In this document: positions 9,508 through 18,217 of the stretch, piece after piece
How the letters are laid out: each line of letters opens with the position of its first letter
How positions within the stretch are numbered: position 1 is the first letter of the stretch
DNA from: Candidatus Brocadia sp. WS118
Lineage (GTDB): Bacteria > Planctomycetota > Brocadiia > Brocadiales > Brocadiaceae
DNA length: 64,000 nucleotides
Assembly: GCA_007618135.1 (NCBI GenBank)
Contig: PHFX01000007.1
Span: 1 to 64,000 of the forward strand
Direction of reading: 5' to 3'
Program-made: the position numbers and the translations under genes
The notes under the pieces: model-generated
What the model was told of the DNA's origin: nothing
Databases searched by the model: none
The model's input: only the letters and a program-made list of their open reading frames with translations

Positions 9508-10046
9508 TACTTAACCTCCTCCACCTTGATATTCCTGTTGGTATACACACAAATGTCCGCTGCTATGGTAAGGGCTTCTTCAACGATCTCTTTCGCGGAC
9601 AATGAGGTATGTTTCATCAATGCCCTGGCAGCCGCAATGGCATATGCACCACCGGAGCCTATACCAATAATGCCGTCATCCGGCTCAATCACGTCTCCAC
9701 CACCTGAGATCAAAAAGGAATATTGTTTATCGACAACCACCAGCAGGGATTCCAGTTTCCTGAGCACCTTATCCGTTCGCCATTCCTTGGCCAGTTCATG
9801 CGCACTTCGCAGAACATTTCCCTGATACTGTTCGAGCTTGGCATCAAATCTTTCCATAAGGGCAAAGGCATCCGCAGATGAGCCGGCAAAACCCACAATA
9901 ACCTTGTCGTGATAAAGCCTTCGTATCTTTTTGGCATCCTGCTTTACTACCGCGGCATTCATGGTGACCTGGCCATCACCGCCAATGGCAACGTGCCCAT
10001 CCTTTCGGACGGCTAATATGGTTGTTGATACAATGACTGGCTTCAA
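9507..10046 (-). CDS. hslV: HslV, peptidase subunit of the HslUV protease
   Basis: Threonine peptidase of the proteasome-like HslUV complex. After a short propeptide (MKPVIVS) the mature N-terminus would be [19 protein letters not shown], with the catalytic Thr and a Lys near 33 in QVT...[20 protein letters not shown] and the sodium-site region [16 protein letters not shown] are family marks. Length 179 is normal. First gene of the hslV-hslU pair; it is divergent from the CBS-domain gene, with a palindrome and a strong promoter for the other side in between. Confidence 0.96.
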   Translation of the reverse strand: MKPVIVSTTILAVRKDGHVAIGGDGQVTMNAAVVKQDAKKIRRLYHDKVIVGFAGSSADAFALMERFDAKLEQYQGNVLRSAHELAKEWRTDKVLRKLESLLVVVDKQYSFLISGGGDVIEPDDGIIGIGSGGAYAIAAARALMKHTSLSAKEIVEEALTIAADICVYTNRNIKVEEVK

Positions 10047-10146
10047 ATATCAATTCCCTTTCAAGCAATGAGTCGGGGGGATTAAGGCGTTGGTTGTTAC
10101 GCAGAATTCACCTTGTATAGCTAAAGGAAAGATACTATCAATTTAT

Positions 10147-10211
10147 TGATAAGTTATCAAGGCTTTTCTTGTTTCTTCCTGTTTGACAAACAGTGAATCG
10201 AGCGTATAATA
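10147..10211 (+). promoter_or_regulatory. Palindromic operator candidate plus sigma-70 promoter for the CBS/hemerythrin pair
   Basis: A near-ideal promoter TTGACA (10184-10189), 16-bp spacer, TATAAT (10206-10211) points right. Thirty bases upstream of it lies a perfect 7-1-7 palindrome, TTGATAAGTTATCAA (10147-10161). The half sites resemble FNR (TTGAT...ATCAA), but the spacing is five, not four. It could serve either the CBS gene or divergent hslV. Confidence 0.65.
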
Positions 10212-10285
10212 ACACCTTGACGTCGTCTGTGAAATCTGCGAATTCAGGTCGTTAAATTAATTTGTTATAGAAGGAGGTATGTGTT

Positions 10286-10684
10286 ATGAAAGCCAAAGAT
10301 ATTATGAACAAGATTGTTACGGCGGCAAAGCAGAACACCATCGGCAGGGACCTGGCGGTTAAATTATTGTCAGGCATGTATAGCGGATTACCGGTTGTCG
10401 ATGACAAGGGAAAGGTGCTTGGAATTGTGAGCGAGTTTGACCTTCTGAAGGCCATTCGAAGCGGCAAGGCCCTGGAACAGGTAACAGCAGGGGATATTAT
10501 GTCAAAAAATCCCATCTGCGTAAGTGAAGATACCTCAGTTGAGCAGATTATAGACCTTATGACAAAGCATAACATTATCCGCGTTCCCGTTCTGAGAAAT
10601 GATACGCTGGTGGGAGTCATCTCCAGATGCGATATCCTGAACAGCATCGTGGAACCCGAATTCGTAACATTCTTTGCTGATTAA
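10286..10684 (+). CDS. Two-CBS-domain protein
   Basis: Small cytoplasmic protein made of a tandem CBS pair (Bateman module), which usually binds adenine nucleotides. Repeats are seen at about 1-60 (MKAKDIMNKIVTAAKQNT ... GLPVVDDKGKVLGIVSEFDLL) and 65-130 (AGDIMSKNPICVSEDTSVEQ ... IRVPVLRNDTLVGVISRCDIL). AGAAGGAGG precedes the ATG. It ends two bases before the next ATG, so the hemerythrin-like lipoprotein gene is almost certainly in the same operon. The partner protein or enzyme it regulates is not evident. Confidence 0.93.
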   Translation: MKAKDIMNKIVTAAKQNTIGRDLAVKLLSGMYSGLPVVDDKGKVLGIVSEFDLLKAIRSGKALEQVTAGDIMSKNPICVSEDTSVEQIIDLMTKHNIIRVPVLRNDTLVGVISRCDILNSIVEPEFVTFFAD

Positions 10685-10686
10685 AC

Positions 10687-11367
10687 ATGAAAAAATTCCT
10701 TGTTCCTCTTGTTGTTATTTCTTGTGTCAGTAATACCGCCTGTAGTGCTCCAAAACACCGGATGTATCCAGAGCATACGCACCTTGAAAACACAAACCTA
10801 TTGGTTACAGACATACTCCATGATGACTTTGATGTAGTAAAAAGGATGTTACACCTCCTGGGAAAAGCCACCTATTGCCTGGAGAATGGAAAACCCGTGT
10901 CGAAGGAAAATTTTCAAGACCTGGTAAAAATCATCTCTGGATTTTCTGATAAACACCATCAGGAGAAGGAAGACAAGGTGCTCTTTCCCGCACTCAAAGT
11001 GAAGAATGATGGTGAAAAGAAGGATTTCTTAGGGCGACTCCTTATGGAACATGTGTCAGCGCGTGATGCAATAAGAAATCTGACCGGAGCGCTCATTCAT
11101 TTCGATCAGGGAAAAAAGGCAAAAAAGAAGATTGCCAAAATCGCTCATTCGTATATCAAAGACATGGAAAAGCATATTGAAATGGAGGAAAAAATCCTCT
11201 TCCCATGGATAGGCAAGGTGTTGACTCCCGATGAACAGGCAATGTTCATGAAAAAATTCGAAACCCTGGAAAAAGAAGACCTCGAAGCCGGCATACATGA
11301 GAAATACAGCTCCATGATCGAACGGCTAGAGCAACAATTGGGACTGTGTTCAGATTTTAAAGAATAA
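10687..11367 (+). CDS. Hemerythrin-like (HHE) lipoprotein
   Basis: Probable envelope-anchored di-iron, O2/NO- or metal-binding four-helix protein. A signal segment MKKFLVPLVVISCVSNTAC ends in a lipobox-like cysteine (residue 19; the N-T-A-C context is loose). Hemerythrin ligands appear as HDDFDVVKRML (about 43), HHQEKEDKVLFP (about 93), EHVSARD (about 118) and HIEMEEKILFPWI (about 160), the H...HxxxE...H...HxxxE order of the HHE family. It is translationally coupled to the CBS gene. The normal HHE domain is cytoplasmic in many proteins, so the export signal is a point of interest. Confidence 0.85.
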   Translation: MKKFLVPLVVISCVSNTACSAPKHRMYPEHTHLENTNLLVTDILHDDFDVVKRMLHLLGKATYCLENGKPVSKENFQDLVKIISGFSDKHHQEKEDKVLFPALKVKNDGEKKDFLGRLLMEHVSARDAIRNLTGALIHFDQGKKAKKKIAKIAHSYIKDMEKHIEMEEKILFPWIGKVLTPDEQAMFMKKFETLEKEDLEAGIHEKYSSMIERLEQQLGLCSDFKE

Positions 11368-11438
11368 TTCCCTGTTCACTTCACGTAGAAATACCATTTT
11401 GTTTATTTCCTCACCTTTCATTACAGGAGGATTTGAAG

Positions 11439-11610
11439 ATGACAAAACATCTTTTGCTCCTTTTCATTACCACTACCGCGCTGATAGCATATTCACCAAC
11501 ATCCCGAACCAAAGGGAGATGCGAAGGTCTGGGATAGTTACAGGTACGGTCTGGTTGCGATGCGTGAAGATACGCGGAACGAGGCGATTTCGTCATTGGT
11601 ATTGTGTTAA
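11439..11610 (+). pseudogene. Frameshifted small exported-peptide gene
   Basis: AGGAGG (11425-11430) precedes an ATG that opens a classic signal peptide (MTKHLLLLFITTTALIA). The same frame stops at 11537 after an unlikely tail. Read one base later, from just after the signal, the frame gives HPEPKGDAKVWDSYRYGLVA and ends at 11610, which looks like genuine protein. I infer a single-base indel near 11490 in a gene for an exported peptide of about 56 residues. A hairpin (CAAGGCAG / CTGCCTTG) follows. The family is unknown, and a sequencing indel is possible. Confidence 0.4.
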
Positions 11611-11819
11611 ATACCAAGGCAGTAAAAGTATTTTCTATCTCTGCCTTGAGATAATTATGATAAATCGTATTGGTATAGTGGATTCTCTATAGTCGTGTCA
11701 TGGCGCCAATCTGCATAACGTATGTTTTCAATCTTATCGAGTATATTCTATAATTAAGTTCTGGTACGAGTTCGCTTAGTTTTTTCATGATGAATAGATA
11801 AAATTATCAAGGAATATCC

Positions 11820-12383
11820 GTGAACAGTTATGCCCTTTTTACTGATGTCAGTTTCAATCCCAAGTTAAAGTTTGGGTTCGGAGCATATCTTCTCCTGCCT
11901 TCTTCATTTCTGGAAATACCACCGGAAAGAATTATTCGCACAGAATTCGTTGGGCTGATTAGACTACGAAGATTTGAGGACACATCATCGACAAGACTTG
12001 AAGTTCAAGACCTTTTATGGGCTCTTGAAGATTTCCAAAAAGAAGGGGCAGGTTCAAAGATTGGAACACTGGAGGTATATTCTGATTCTCTGTGTGTAGC
12101 AGGACTCCGGCGAAGAAGATCTCAATTGAAAACGAATAGTTTTTGTAGTAAGGTAAAGAATCGTCTTTTAAAGAATGCCTCTCTCTATCGTAAGTTTTAC
12201 GAGTTTCATGATGTCCTGGGGTTTGAGGTTGTTAAGGTGACAGGACATGTTCGTTCTTGTTCTCATGATTCGATTCAACGTTTATTTTCATTTGTAGACA
12301 AAGAAGCCAGAAAGGCGTTAAAACTTTACATGAAAAAGGACGATATGCTTGTTACCAGTTTATTATCGGGAAAAAACAGATAA
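11820..12383 (+). CDS. RNase H-fold protein
   Basis: The order of motifs fits an RNase HI-like nuclease: D9 on the first strand (ALFTDVSFNP followed by a glycine-rich turn), E61 on the first helix (STRLEVQDLLWALE), D89 on the fourth strand (LEVYSDSLCVAG), and D160 in FSFVDKEARKAL, with a His-containing loop TGHVRSCSHD just before. All four acidic positions of the family are therefore present. It is not a standard RnhA: spacing and sequence differ and there is a basic loop RRRRSQLK. It has a GTG start after an AAGGA and stands alone. The role is unknown; activity on RNA-DNA hybrids is inference. Confidence 0.6.
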   Translation: MNSYALFTDVSFNPKLKFGFGAYLLLPSSFLEIPPERIIRTEFVGLIRLRRFEDTSSTRLEVQDLLWALEDFQKEGAGSKIGTLEVYSDSLCVAGLRRRRSQLKTNSFCSKVKNRLLKNASLYRKFYEFHDVLGFEVVKVTGHVRSCSHDSIQRLFSFVDKEARKALKLYMKKDDMLVTSLLSGKNR

Positions 12384-12421
12384 GATGTTTGCAGGACGAA
12401 AAAACTTTTTCAATAGCAAAC

Positions 12422-12454
12422 AAAAAGCCCCACTATCCTTTTACCGATAGTGGG
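12422..12454 (-). terminator. Terminator of the cold-shock gene
   Basis: A 9-bp stem CCCACTATC / GATAGTGGG (12429-12437 with 12446-12454) is followed on the minus strand by GCTTTTTG. It lies 38 bases past the end of the upstream rightward gene and 110 bases past the cold-shock gene, so it may serve both directions. Confidence 0.75.
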
Positions 12455-12567
12455 ACTTTCACGTCGTAATTATAACGATAAGTTAAGTGACTACTCCATA
12501 TTTTTATACAACATATCTCTCGTAATTAATTATTCTTTAAAATATAAGAGTGCGCTTTTTAATAACC

Positions 12568-12767
12568 TTATAATTTGACTACGTTTGTGGCCTTGTAGCC
12601 CTTCTGGTCCTTGATAATCTCGAATTCGACTTTATCTCCTTCTGCAAGGGTTCTAAACCCCTCACCCTGGATAGAAGTCTGATGTACAAAAACATCATCT
12701 CCGTTATCCTGGGAAATAAAACCGAAGCCCTTCTTGTCGTTGAACCATTTCAGGGTCCATTTGCCAT
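12568..12767 (-). pseudogene. Cold-shock (CspA-family) protein gene with one-base frameshift at codon 4
   Basis: The frame from about codon 5 reads a full cold-shock domain: [18 protein letters not shown] with RNP1 (KGFGFI) and RNP2 (VFVHQTS), ending ATNVVKL. The start ATG GCA AAT at 12767, behind AGGGGGTGAT, is in a different frame and stops after MANGP. Deleting or restoring one base after GG of codon 4 gives MANGTLKWF..., the expected Csp start; the 200-base span is one short of a multiple of three. The sequence GGA CCC TGA does not resemble a known slippery site for the needed shift. It is either a recent inactivating mutation or a sequencing error. A terminator follows. Confidence 0.8.
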
Positions 12768-13050
12768 ACTTAAATCACCCCCTTTTACATTAACAAATTT
12801 ACATAAAGAAAAAACTTTCCGTTGCGATACCATAGGTATTGTTTTATTCAAAAAAATTGCGACGTGTCCGAGCGTAAATTTCTGGATTACGTGTTTGATG
12901 CAATAAGGAAAGGTATCCGCTTCAATACATAATCAGGCATTGAGAGCCTTTGTTCCTGTATTAAATCGTGGTTAACGCAACCAGGCAAGGATTCATTTTT
13001 ATCGAGATTTTAAAAAAACTAACCTGTTACCAATTATTTTTATTTTTCTG

Positions 13051-13103
13051 TTGACATCTCATAATTTTCTTATATTATTTTTATAAGTTGAGAATGAGTC
13101 TTA
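13051..13103 (+). promoter_or_regulatory. Promoter with Fur-box-like palindrome before DUF2325 gene
   Basis: TTGACA (13051-13056), 16-bp spacer and TATTAT (13073-13078) form a good promoter. Directly downstream is TGAGAATGAGTCTTA (13089-13103), a 7-1-7 repeat with two mismatches to the common natural Fur box TGAGAATnATTCTCA. Binding there would block initiation. Confidence 0.5.
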
Positions 13104-13134
13104 ATTACTGTATTGTTAAAGGAGGTAATTGAAC

Positions 13135-13452
13135 ATGTCGGTACTTATTGTAGGGGGCGACCATTTAGGGAGCATTCCCAGGGAACTCGATAAAATCGGG
13201 GTTACAGAGATTCGGCACGTAACAGGCAGGAGCGGGCAAAAGATTCGCGACGGGATTCCGGAGACCATGGATTTTATTATCGTACTGTATGACTTTGTTA
13301 ATCACAACCTCGCCCATAAGGTAAAAAATCTTGCTGAAAAAAGGAGCATCCCCGTCGTCTACGCAAAGAGGTCATGGTCGTCCGTTTATCAGAAAATGAA
13401 GGAATGCCAGCAACAATTGAAAAAAGTAGGATTGCCAGTTTTTTTACATTAA
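13135..13452 (+). CDS. DUF2325 protein
   Basis: Small cytoplasmic protein of the DUF2325 family, function unknown. It opens with the family strand SVLIVGGDHLGSIPRELDKIG (first 20 or so residues), followed by HVTGRSGQK, DFIIVLYDFVNHNLAHKVKNLA and PVVYAKRSWSSVYQKM. ATG at 13135 is preferred over TTG at 13129, because GGAGG at 13121 leaves 9 bases to the ATG and only 3 to the TTG. The promoter carries a Fur-box-like repeat, and the next gene is a multiheme cytochrome, so a link to iron or redox status is plausible but inferred. Confidence 0.85.
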   Translation: MSVLIVGGDHLGSIPRELDKIGVTEIRHVTGRSGQKIRDGIPETMDFIIVLYDFVNHNLAHKVKNLAEKRSIPVVYAKRSWSSVYQKMKECQQQLKKVGLPVFLH

Positions 13453-13498
13453 TCACCATGAAGTAATTCTTATTGCAACATACAGGATCAGGGTTTGT

Positions 13499-15979
13499 TT
13501 GTGCTGTCTTAAAGCAAGAACGGATAAACTCAAGATGCTCACAAAATGTGAACCTTTTGAGTATACCATGTATGAAAATTTTGTTGCAATCGTTCAGGAT
13601 TCACCTTCGAAACGATTACGCCTTTTCTCTTGTCTAGTTCGTTTGTATCAGGAGTTTTTTTTGAACTATTTTATCAGAATATGCACCTTCATGCTCGTGG
13701 TTGCGATAGCGGTTCCAGCCTGGAAAACGGTTTTTGCCGGAGTGTCTCATACCCTGAGCAGGAATGCCGACTATTCGACCGATGACCGCGCCTTTGTCCC
13801 TGCAGATACCCTTTACGTCAAGGTATCGCAGAATATTTTTGACTACCGGGAAACAAAGAAGTCTTTCTTTACCCTGAAATCACACACCACAAAAAAGAAA
13901 ACAAAATATCCGCTACATTGGGACGCCGGCCTGGCTTCCTTTACCGGCCTTGCCCTCCTTGAAAATTACCCGGTTGGAGACAAGGTGGCCATTAAAATAA
14001 CCTTGCGGGGAAAGAAGGCGAAGGATGAAATTACGAGAAATGACCGGTTGGTTATTGGCAACGCCGGGAAATGGATAGTAACGGGTACCATTTCTGAAAC
14101 AAGAGATACAGGCGAAGCGTTGCTTGCCAATGCCCGTGTGCGCGTGCAGGGAGTTGCGGATATTAACGCCGAGGATATAAGTTATCATCCCCAGGTCGAA
14201 GATCGCTTTGTTCTTTCCGATGCACAGGGAAAATTTTCCCTGGATTACGAAGGTATCTCCGGACAGACTGTTGTGGTTACCGCAGGCAAGGAAGGTTTTA
14301 AAAATGGAGGCACAGAAATCATTTTGGGGCAGGAAAAAGATATTGACATCCGTCTTACCTCAATTCCTGCGAAAGATCATCCGGATTATGAATACCGGTC
14401 TGCAGGGTCGTGCAAGAAGTGTCACGACAATTTTTACTATGAATGGAACAACAGCGATATGGCAAGCGCGGCGATTAATCCGATTAACCAGCTTGTCTTT
14501 CTCCTCTATACTTCGTGGTTCGTTACCGGCGACCGGGGCAATTTTATGGACAGTTCCATCTTTGACAATCCGAATCCCCCATTTGTCGGAGATAAGGGAA
14601 AGGTATTCGAGGATGCAACGGGCAGGTACAAGATTCTGGGAGACGCAGGGCATATCCACGATTGCGCCGACTGCCATTCCCCTTCCTACGCCTCAAAAAC
14701 CCAGGCAGACGGCATTACTCCCCAGTGGGATATGAGGGCAGGTGTATTGACGGAAGACGATAAGCTTTCCACCACAGACAAACAGGGAGTCCATTGTGAT
14801 TTCTGTCATAAAATACGTAAGGTTCGCGATGAAGAAGAATACTGGACGGAACCCGGGGTAAATTACAAGGTAGAGCTTTTACGCCCCGATCCGCTACTTG
14901 GTTCTTCACCTGATGGAAAAGTAATGTTCGGGTCATTAGATGATGTTATCTATAAAGGCATGCAGGCGGCCCATGTACCCCAGGTTAGTAAAAGTGAAAT
15001 ATGTTCACCCTGTCATCAGGATGCGAGAAAGCTCTCTCTGCAGCCGGTAGATAAAAATGACCATCCCCAGGGTGAGACGATTGAGCGCATCCTTTGGAGC
15101 GAGGATACCTATCGTGAGTGGCGTTTTAGCGGATATAGCGGCCTGGAGTCTGAGTATCCGGTAGATAACTATGCCGGAAAGGTGCTGCAGTGCCAGGATT
15201 GTCACATGAAAGACCCTCCACCTGATCCAACCACGGGTGAATCAATAGCAGATTATACGGAAATTACCGATCCCTTTTATATGATTTCAGAGGAGAAAAG
15301 AGCGTATGCCGCCAAGCGCGATCCCAGGACCTTTTATCCTCACCGTTTTGAAGGGACCAATCAGAATCTATCACCGGGGAAGAGGAAGAGATATCTGGAT
15401 TGGGCGGTAGACCTTACCGTCGCCAATACTCAGGTAAAAGATGGTATTTTGACCTTCGATGTAAACGTTGTAAATTCCCATACCGGTCATACCTATCCTT
15501 CCGGGGTGACTCAGAGAAATGTCGTCCTGCTGGTAGAGGCTACACAATCAGGGACTACCCTGACGCAGAAGAATGACCAGATCATAGATACGCCTGGCGG
15601 AAATTTTCCCGGGGGTTACTATGAAGGCAAAGGTGATTATGCAGGAAGGCCAGGCAAGATCTTTGTGAAACACAACAGGATGCTCGTAGATAATGAGACC
15701 CTTGCGCCCTTCTTTTATGACATCTTGTATGCCCAGGCCGTTGAAGAGTTGTATGATACGAGGATCAAGGCAAACCAGACGGACACGACTCATTATGAGT
15801 TTCAGGCCATTGATACGGACGAGATCACCATAACCGCCAGACTCATCTATCGGTTTCTTCCCAAGGGTACGTTAGAATTTGCCGCTCAATACGGATATAT
15901 CATTCCCCTGGAAGAGAATGACTATAAATCACATACGGTAGAGCTATCGATTGTGCCAGAAAAAAACACAACCCCCTGA
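13499..15979 (+). CDS. Exported multiheme cytochrome c (five CxxCH) with a regulatory-like beta domain
   Basis: Periplasmic electron-transfer or redox protein, about 800 residues. Five c-heme motifs are visible: CKKCH, CADCH, CDFCH, CSPCH and CQDCH, spread over residues 300-570, a layout like the cytochrome c554 group. Before them lies a carboxypeptidase-regulatory-like beta domain (about 198-290, WIVTGTISETRDTGEALLAN); after them is a beta-rich domain with NSHTGHTYPSGVTQRN that often follows such heme domains. The hydrophobic export segment is at about 58-78, so the true start is unclear: TTG at 13499, ATG at 13535 or ATG at 13568, none with a good ribosome binding site. No partner oxidoreductase is adjacent. 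Confidence 0.85.
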   Translation: MCCLKARTDKLKMLTKCEPFEYTMYENFVAIVQDSPSKRLRLFSCLVRLYQEFFLNYFIRICTFMLVVAIAVPAWKTVFAGVSHTLSRNADYSTDDRAFVPADTLYVKVSQNIFDYRETKKSFFTLKSHTTKKKTKYPLHWDAGLASFTGLALLENYPVGDKVAIKITLRGKKAKDEITRNDRLVIGNAGKWIVTGTISETRDTGEALLANARVRVQGVADINAEDISYHPQVEDRFVLSDAQGKFSLDYEGISGQTVVVTAGKEGFKNGGTEIILGQEKDIDIRLTSIPAKDHPDYEYRSAGSCKKCHDNFYYEWNNSDMASAAINPINQLVFLLYTSWFVTGDRGNFMDSSIFDNPNPPFVGDKGKVFEDATGRYKILGDAGHIHDCADCHSPSYASKTQADGITPQWDMRAGVLTEDDKLSTTDKQGVHCDFCHKIRKVRDEEEYWTEPGVNYKVELLRPDPLLGSSPDGKVMFGSLDDVIYKGMQAAHVPQVSKSEICSPCHQDARKLSLQPVDKNDHPQGETIERILWSEDTYREWRFSGYSGLESEYPVDNYAGKVLQCQDCHMKDPPPDPTTGESIADYTEITDPFYMISEEKRAYAAKRDPRTFYPHRFEGTNQNLSPGKRKRYLDWAVDLTVANTQVKDGILTFDVNVVNSHTGHTYPSGVTQRNVVLLVEATQSGTTLTQKNDQIIDTPGGNFPGGYYEGKGDYAGRPGKIFVKHNRMLVDNETLAPFFYDILYAQAVEELYDTRIKANQTDTTHYEFQAIDTDEITITARLIYRFLPKGTLEFAAQYGYIIPLEENDYKSHTVELSIVPEKNTTP

Positions 15980-16105
15980 AAATTCTCCCCCTTGTCCTCC
16001 TCGCCAGGGAGAGAAAGGGGGAGGGGGGGACTTAAACGGAATAAGTTGAAAAGAAATATTTGGCATAGAGATGAGGAGGTATTAGGTAAAAGCAGGAAGC
16101 AAACA

Positions 16106-17614
16106 CTAAAACTGGTAGCTTAATCCCACAAAAAACGTCCTTCCCGGTCTGGGAAGGTCATCAGGTATGGCAATCGGACCGGGGGTCGCTATAGTCCTTG
16201 TCAAGCAGGTTAAACACCGTCCCCTGCACCTCCATGGTCTTAAAGAATCCTTGGCAGTGATAGAAAGATTTAACAATGCATAGGATGGCAGGTCGTCTCT
16301 GCGTTCCTCGGGGTTATCATTATCCCTTGACCGATTCCCGCTGAAAAAGGCGCTCAGGTTGGTGTTGATATATTTCCAGGGCTGTGTATTCACACCAAAG
16401 TTACCGTAGTGTCCTGCAACAAACGGGAGGTCATTTCCACGATTATCTTCCGGGTTCTGATAGGTATAGTTCATGAAAAGGTAATTCCCTTTCGTTATAT
16501 TAACTTTGGTCTCCATCTCTATTCCCTGGATATGAGCATCTCCGAGATTTGCAAATTCAGAAGTATGTCGATTATTTTCCGGGGTACGCAGGCCAATGAG
16601 GTCTTCAACAGCGTTATAAAAATAATTGACAGCACATGCAACGTATTTATTTACCTGATAACTTAGTCCCACCTCGTAGCTCCTGATCGTTTCAGGATCC
16701 AGATCAGGGTTTCCCTTAATAGCAGGTTGATTTTGGATATACATCTCTTCAAAGCTGGGTGCCCGGAATGCCTCACCATAAAGAACTTTTAGGGATGCAT
16801 TTTTCATGAACGCCCATGTTATAGCGGATCACGGGCTGGTCGCGCCGCCGAAATCGCTGTACTGGTCGTGTCGTATGCCCAGGGTAAGATTTACGGTGTC
16901 AGTGATGTCCCATGCATCCTGCACGTACAGTGACCATATCCTGCGTGTGGCCTCTTTTAAGAAGGGAAATTCATCCGAAAAGTCCTGGATTTGTGGTAAA
17001 GGGTCAAGCGTATTTGGTATAAAATTGCTTGAAAAACGGACATTCGTTTGATTGACGAGGCGGTACTCAAAGCCTAGCGTGAGCAAGTTGTTGTCAAGTA
17101 ACTGGTAATCGAAGGGAATCTCCGTGCCTACCACCTTTTCACTTACCCTCCCGTTACCAAGAACTCCGTCAGGAAACGTAACGGGATTGCCCGATGTGTT
17201 TGGTATTGTCGTGCCATCAGGCAGGGATTCAATGAAGAAATCATCATCGAATTGATCGTAATAGAGCCTTGGTTTTATAGTAAATTTTTCTTCAAAGGTC
17301 TTTTTATACCCGGCCTCACCGAATACATAGTTGTTTTCAATATCGGATTCATCCGTTAAGGCAAATTGAGGACCAACAAAGGGCTCTTTGTCTTTATTCA
17401 GGTACATTCCCTCAACATAGAAATCTTTGTAAACCATCTTAAGGTTTAGGGTAAATTGTTGTCGTCCGTCCTGTACTCTTCCCGGCGCCTGTGAAGCTGA
17501 AGTGCCGAATGTTTTGTCTAAAGCTGTTTGGTAGTCACTTTCGACGATGCCATCAAAGCCAGTAGTCTGCCGGTAGTGTGCCAATCCGGAGATATCAATC
17601 TTGCCGCACGTTTT
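16106..17614 (-). pseudogene. Decayed TonB-dependent outer-membrane receptor
   Basis: The C-terminal two thirds of a TonB-dependent receptor barrel are recognisable: GKIDISGLAHYRQTTGFDG near the break, WDITDTVNLTLGIRHDQYSD, YGEAFRAPSFEEMY, and the terminal strand TFFVGLSYQF ending in Phe. The plug domain and signal peptide are missing. The frame is broken near 16810-16830 and twice more near 16190-16250, where two opposite one-base shifts restore the C-terminus (FFKTMEVQGTVFNLLDKDYSDP is readable in the other frame). The 5' end abuts a hairpin-bearing repeat at 17673-17791. Whatever siderophore or cobalamin it imported, it cannot be functional as written. Confidence 0.85.
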
Positions 17615-17672
17615 TCAATCTGGAGGAGGCTGGCCATAGAAATCTCCTCATACCAAGTGGGACTTCAGAAGA

Positions 17673-17791
17673 GGCAACACGTTAGCTTTTTGAAAAATAT
17701 CTTTCCACTGCTCGATCCCAAACAGGAGTTTGGGATCGAGCAGTGGTGGTTTAGTTAAAGGCATTTTTTTTCAAACGACTAAAATGTTGCC
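17673..17791. mobile_element. MITE-like element with perfect 19-bp hairpin
   Basis: The ends are imperfect inverted repeats (GGCAAC...TTAG...TTTGAAAAA from each side). Inside sits a perfect 19-bp inverted repeat (17705-17723 with 17728-17746) around an AGGA loop. The end sequence resembles the termini of the element at 56524-56673. It lies where the plug half of the TonB receptor should begin, suggesting an insertion followed by deletion. No transposase is encoded, and no target duplication is evident. Confidence 0.5.
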
Positions 17792-18217
17792 AAAAAAGAT
17801 ATTTCGTTCATTTTCATACCAAATTTACCGCGCTGTGTCAAGATTTCTTGGCAAATTAATATTGCATTGTACCAAAGAAAGGAGTTGGTTTGCCAGGTAA
17901 GGGACCTCGTGGTAAATTTGCCTTGCAATTTCGCCACGGTTGGTATAATTTAATGTATAGGAATTTCAATCACCCCCCATAATCCCCCCGTTTACGGGGG
18001 GAAACAGGGGGGAAAGTAGCCGAAGGCCTAATTTAAGAGACTATGATTATCAAATTAAAGAATAAGCCCTCCGCTCATGGTTTTAATTACTTCGTAGGGT
18101 TTTTACTCCTGTTTAACTATCCTGCCTGTGCCTTCTCCCTGACTGAGTGCGGTTCATCTGTATAGGCTGATTCTTGCAGGCAAGAATTTTTTTAACAATC
18201 GCGTTTACGTTTTCCTT
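17792..18217. repeat. Non-coding region with inverted repeats
   Basis: No gene seen. ATACCAAATTTACC at about 17816 and an inverted GGTAAATTTG...TTGGTAT at about 17910-17946 bracket roughly 130 bases. CCCCCCGTTTACGGGGGG (17984-18001) is a short hairpin of the G/C-run type repeated elsewhere in this window (near 35.7 kb). Confidence 0.45.

Noticed and set aside
10147-10161. FNR binding site
   Set aside because: The half sites fit, but spacing is five bases instead of four, so I only call it a palindrome.
12744-12767. Programmed frameshift in the cold-shock gene
   Set aside because: The needed shift at GGA CCC TGA does not match known -1 (X XXY YYZ) or prfB-like +1 sites, so an indel or error is simpler.
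15983-16023. Terminator after the multiheme cytochrome gene
   Set aside because: CTCCCCCTT/AAGGGGGAG can pair, but no T-run follows; it belongs to the G/C-run repeats common in this window.
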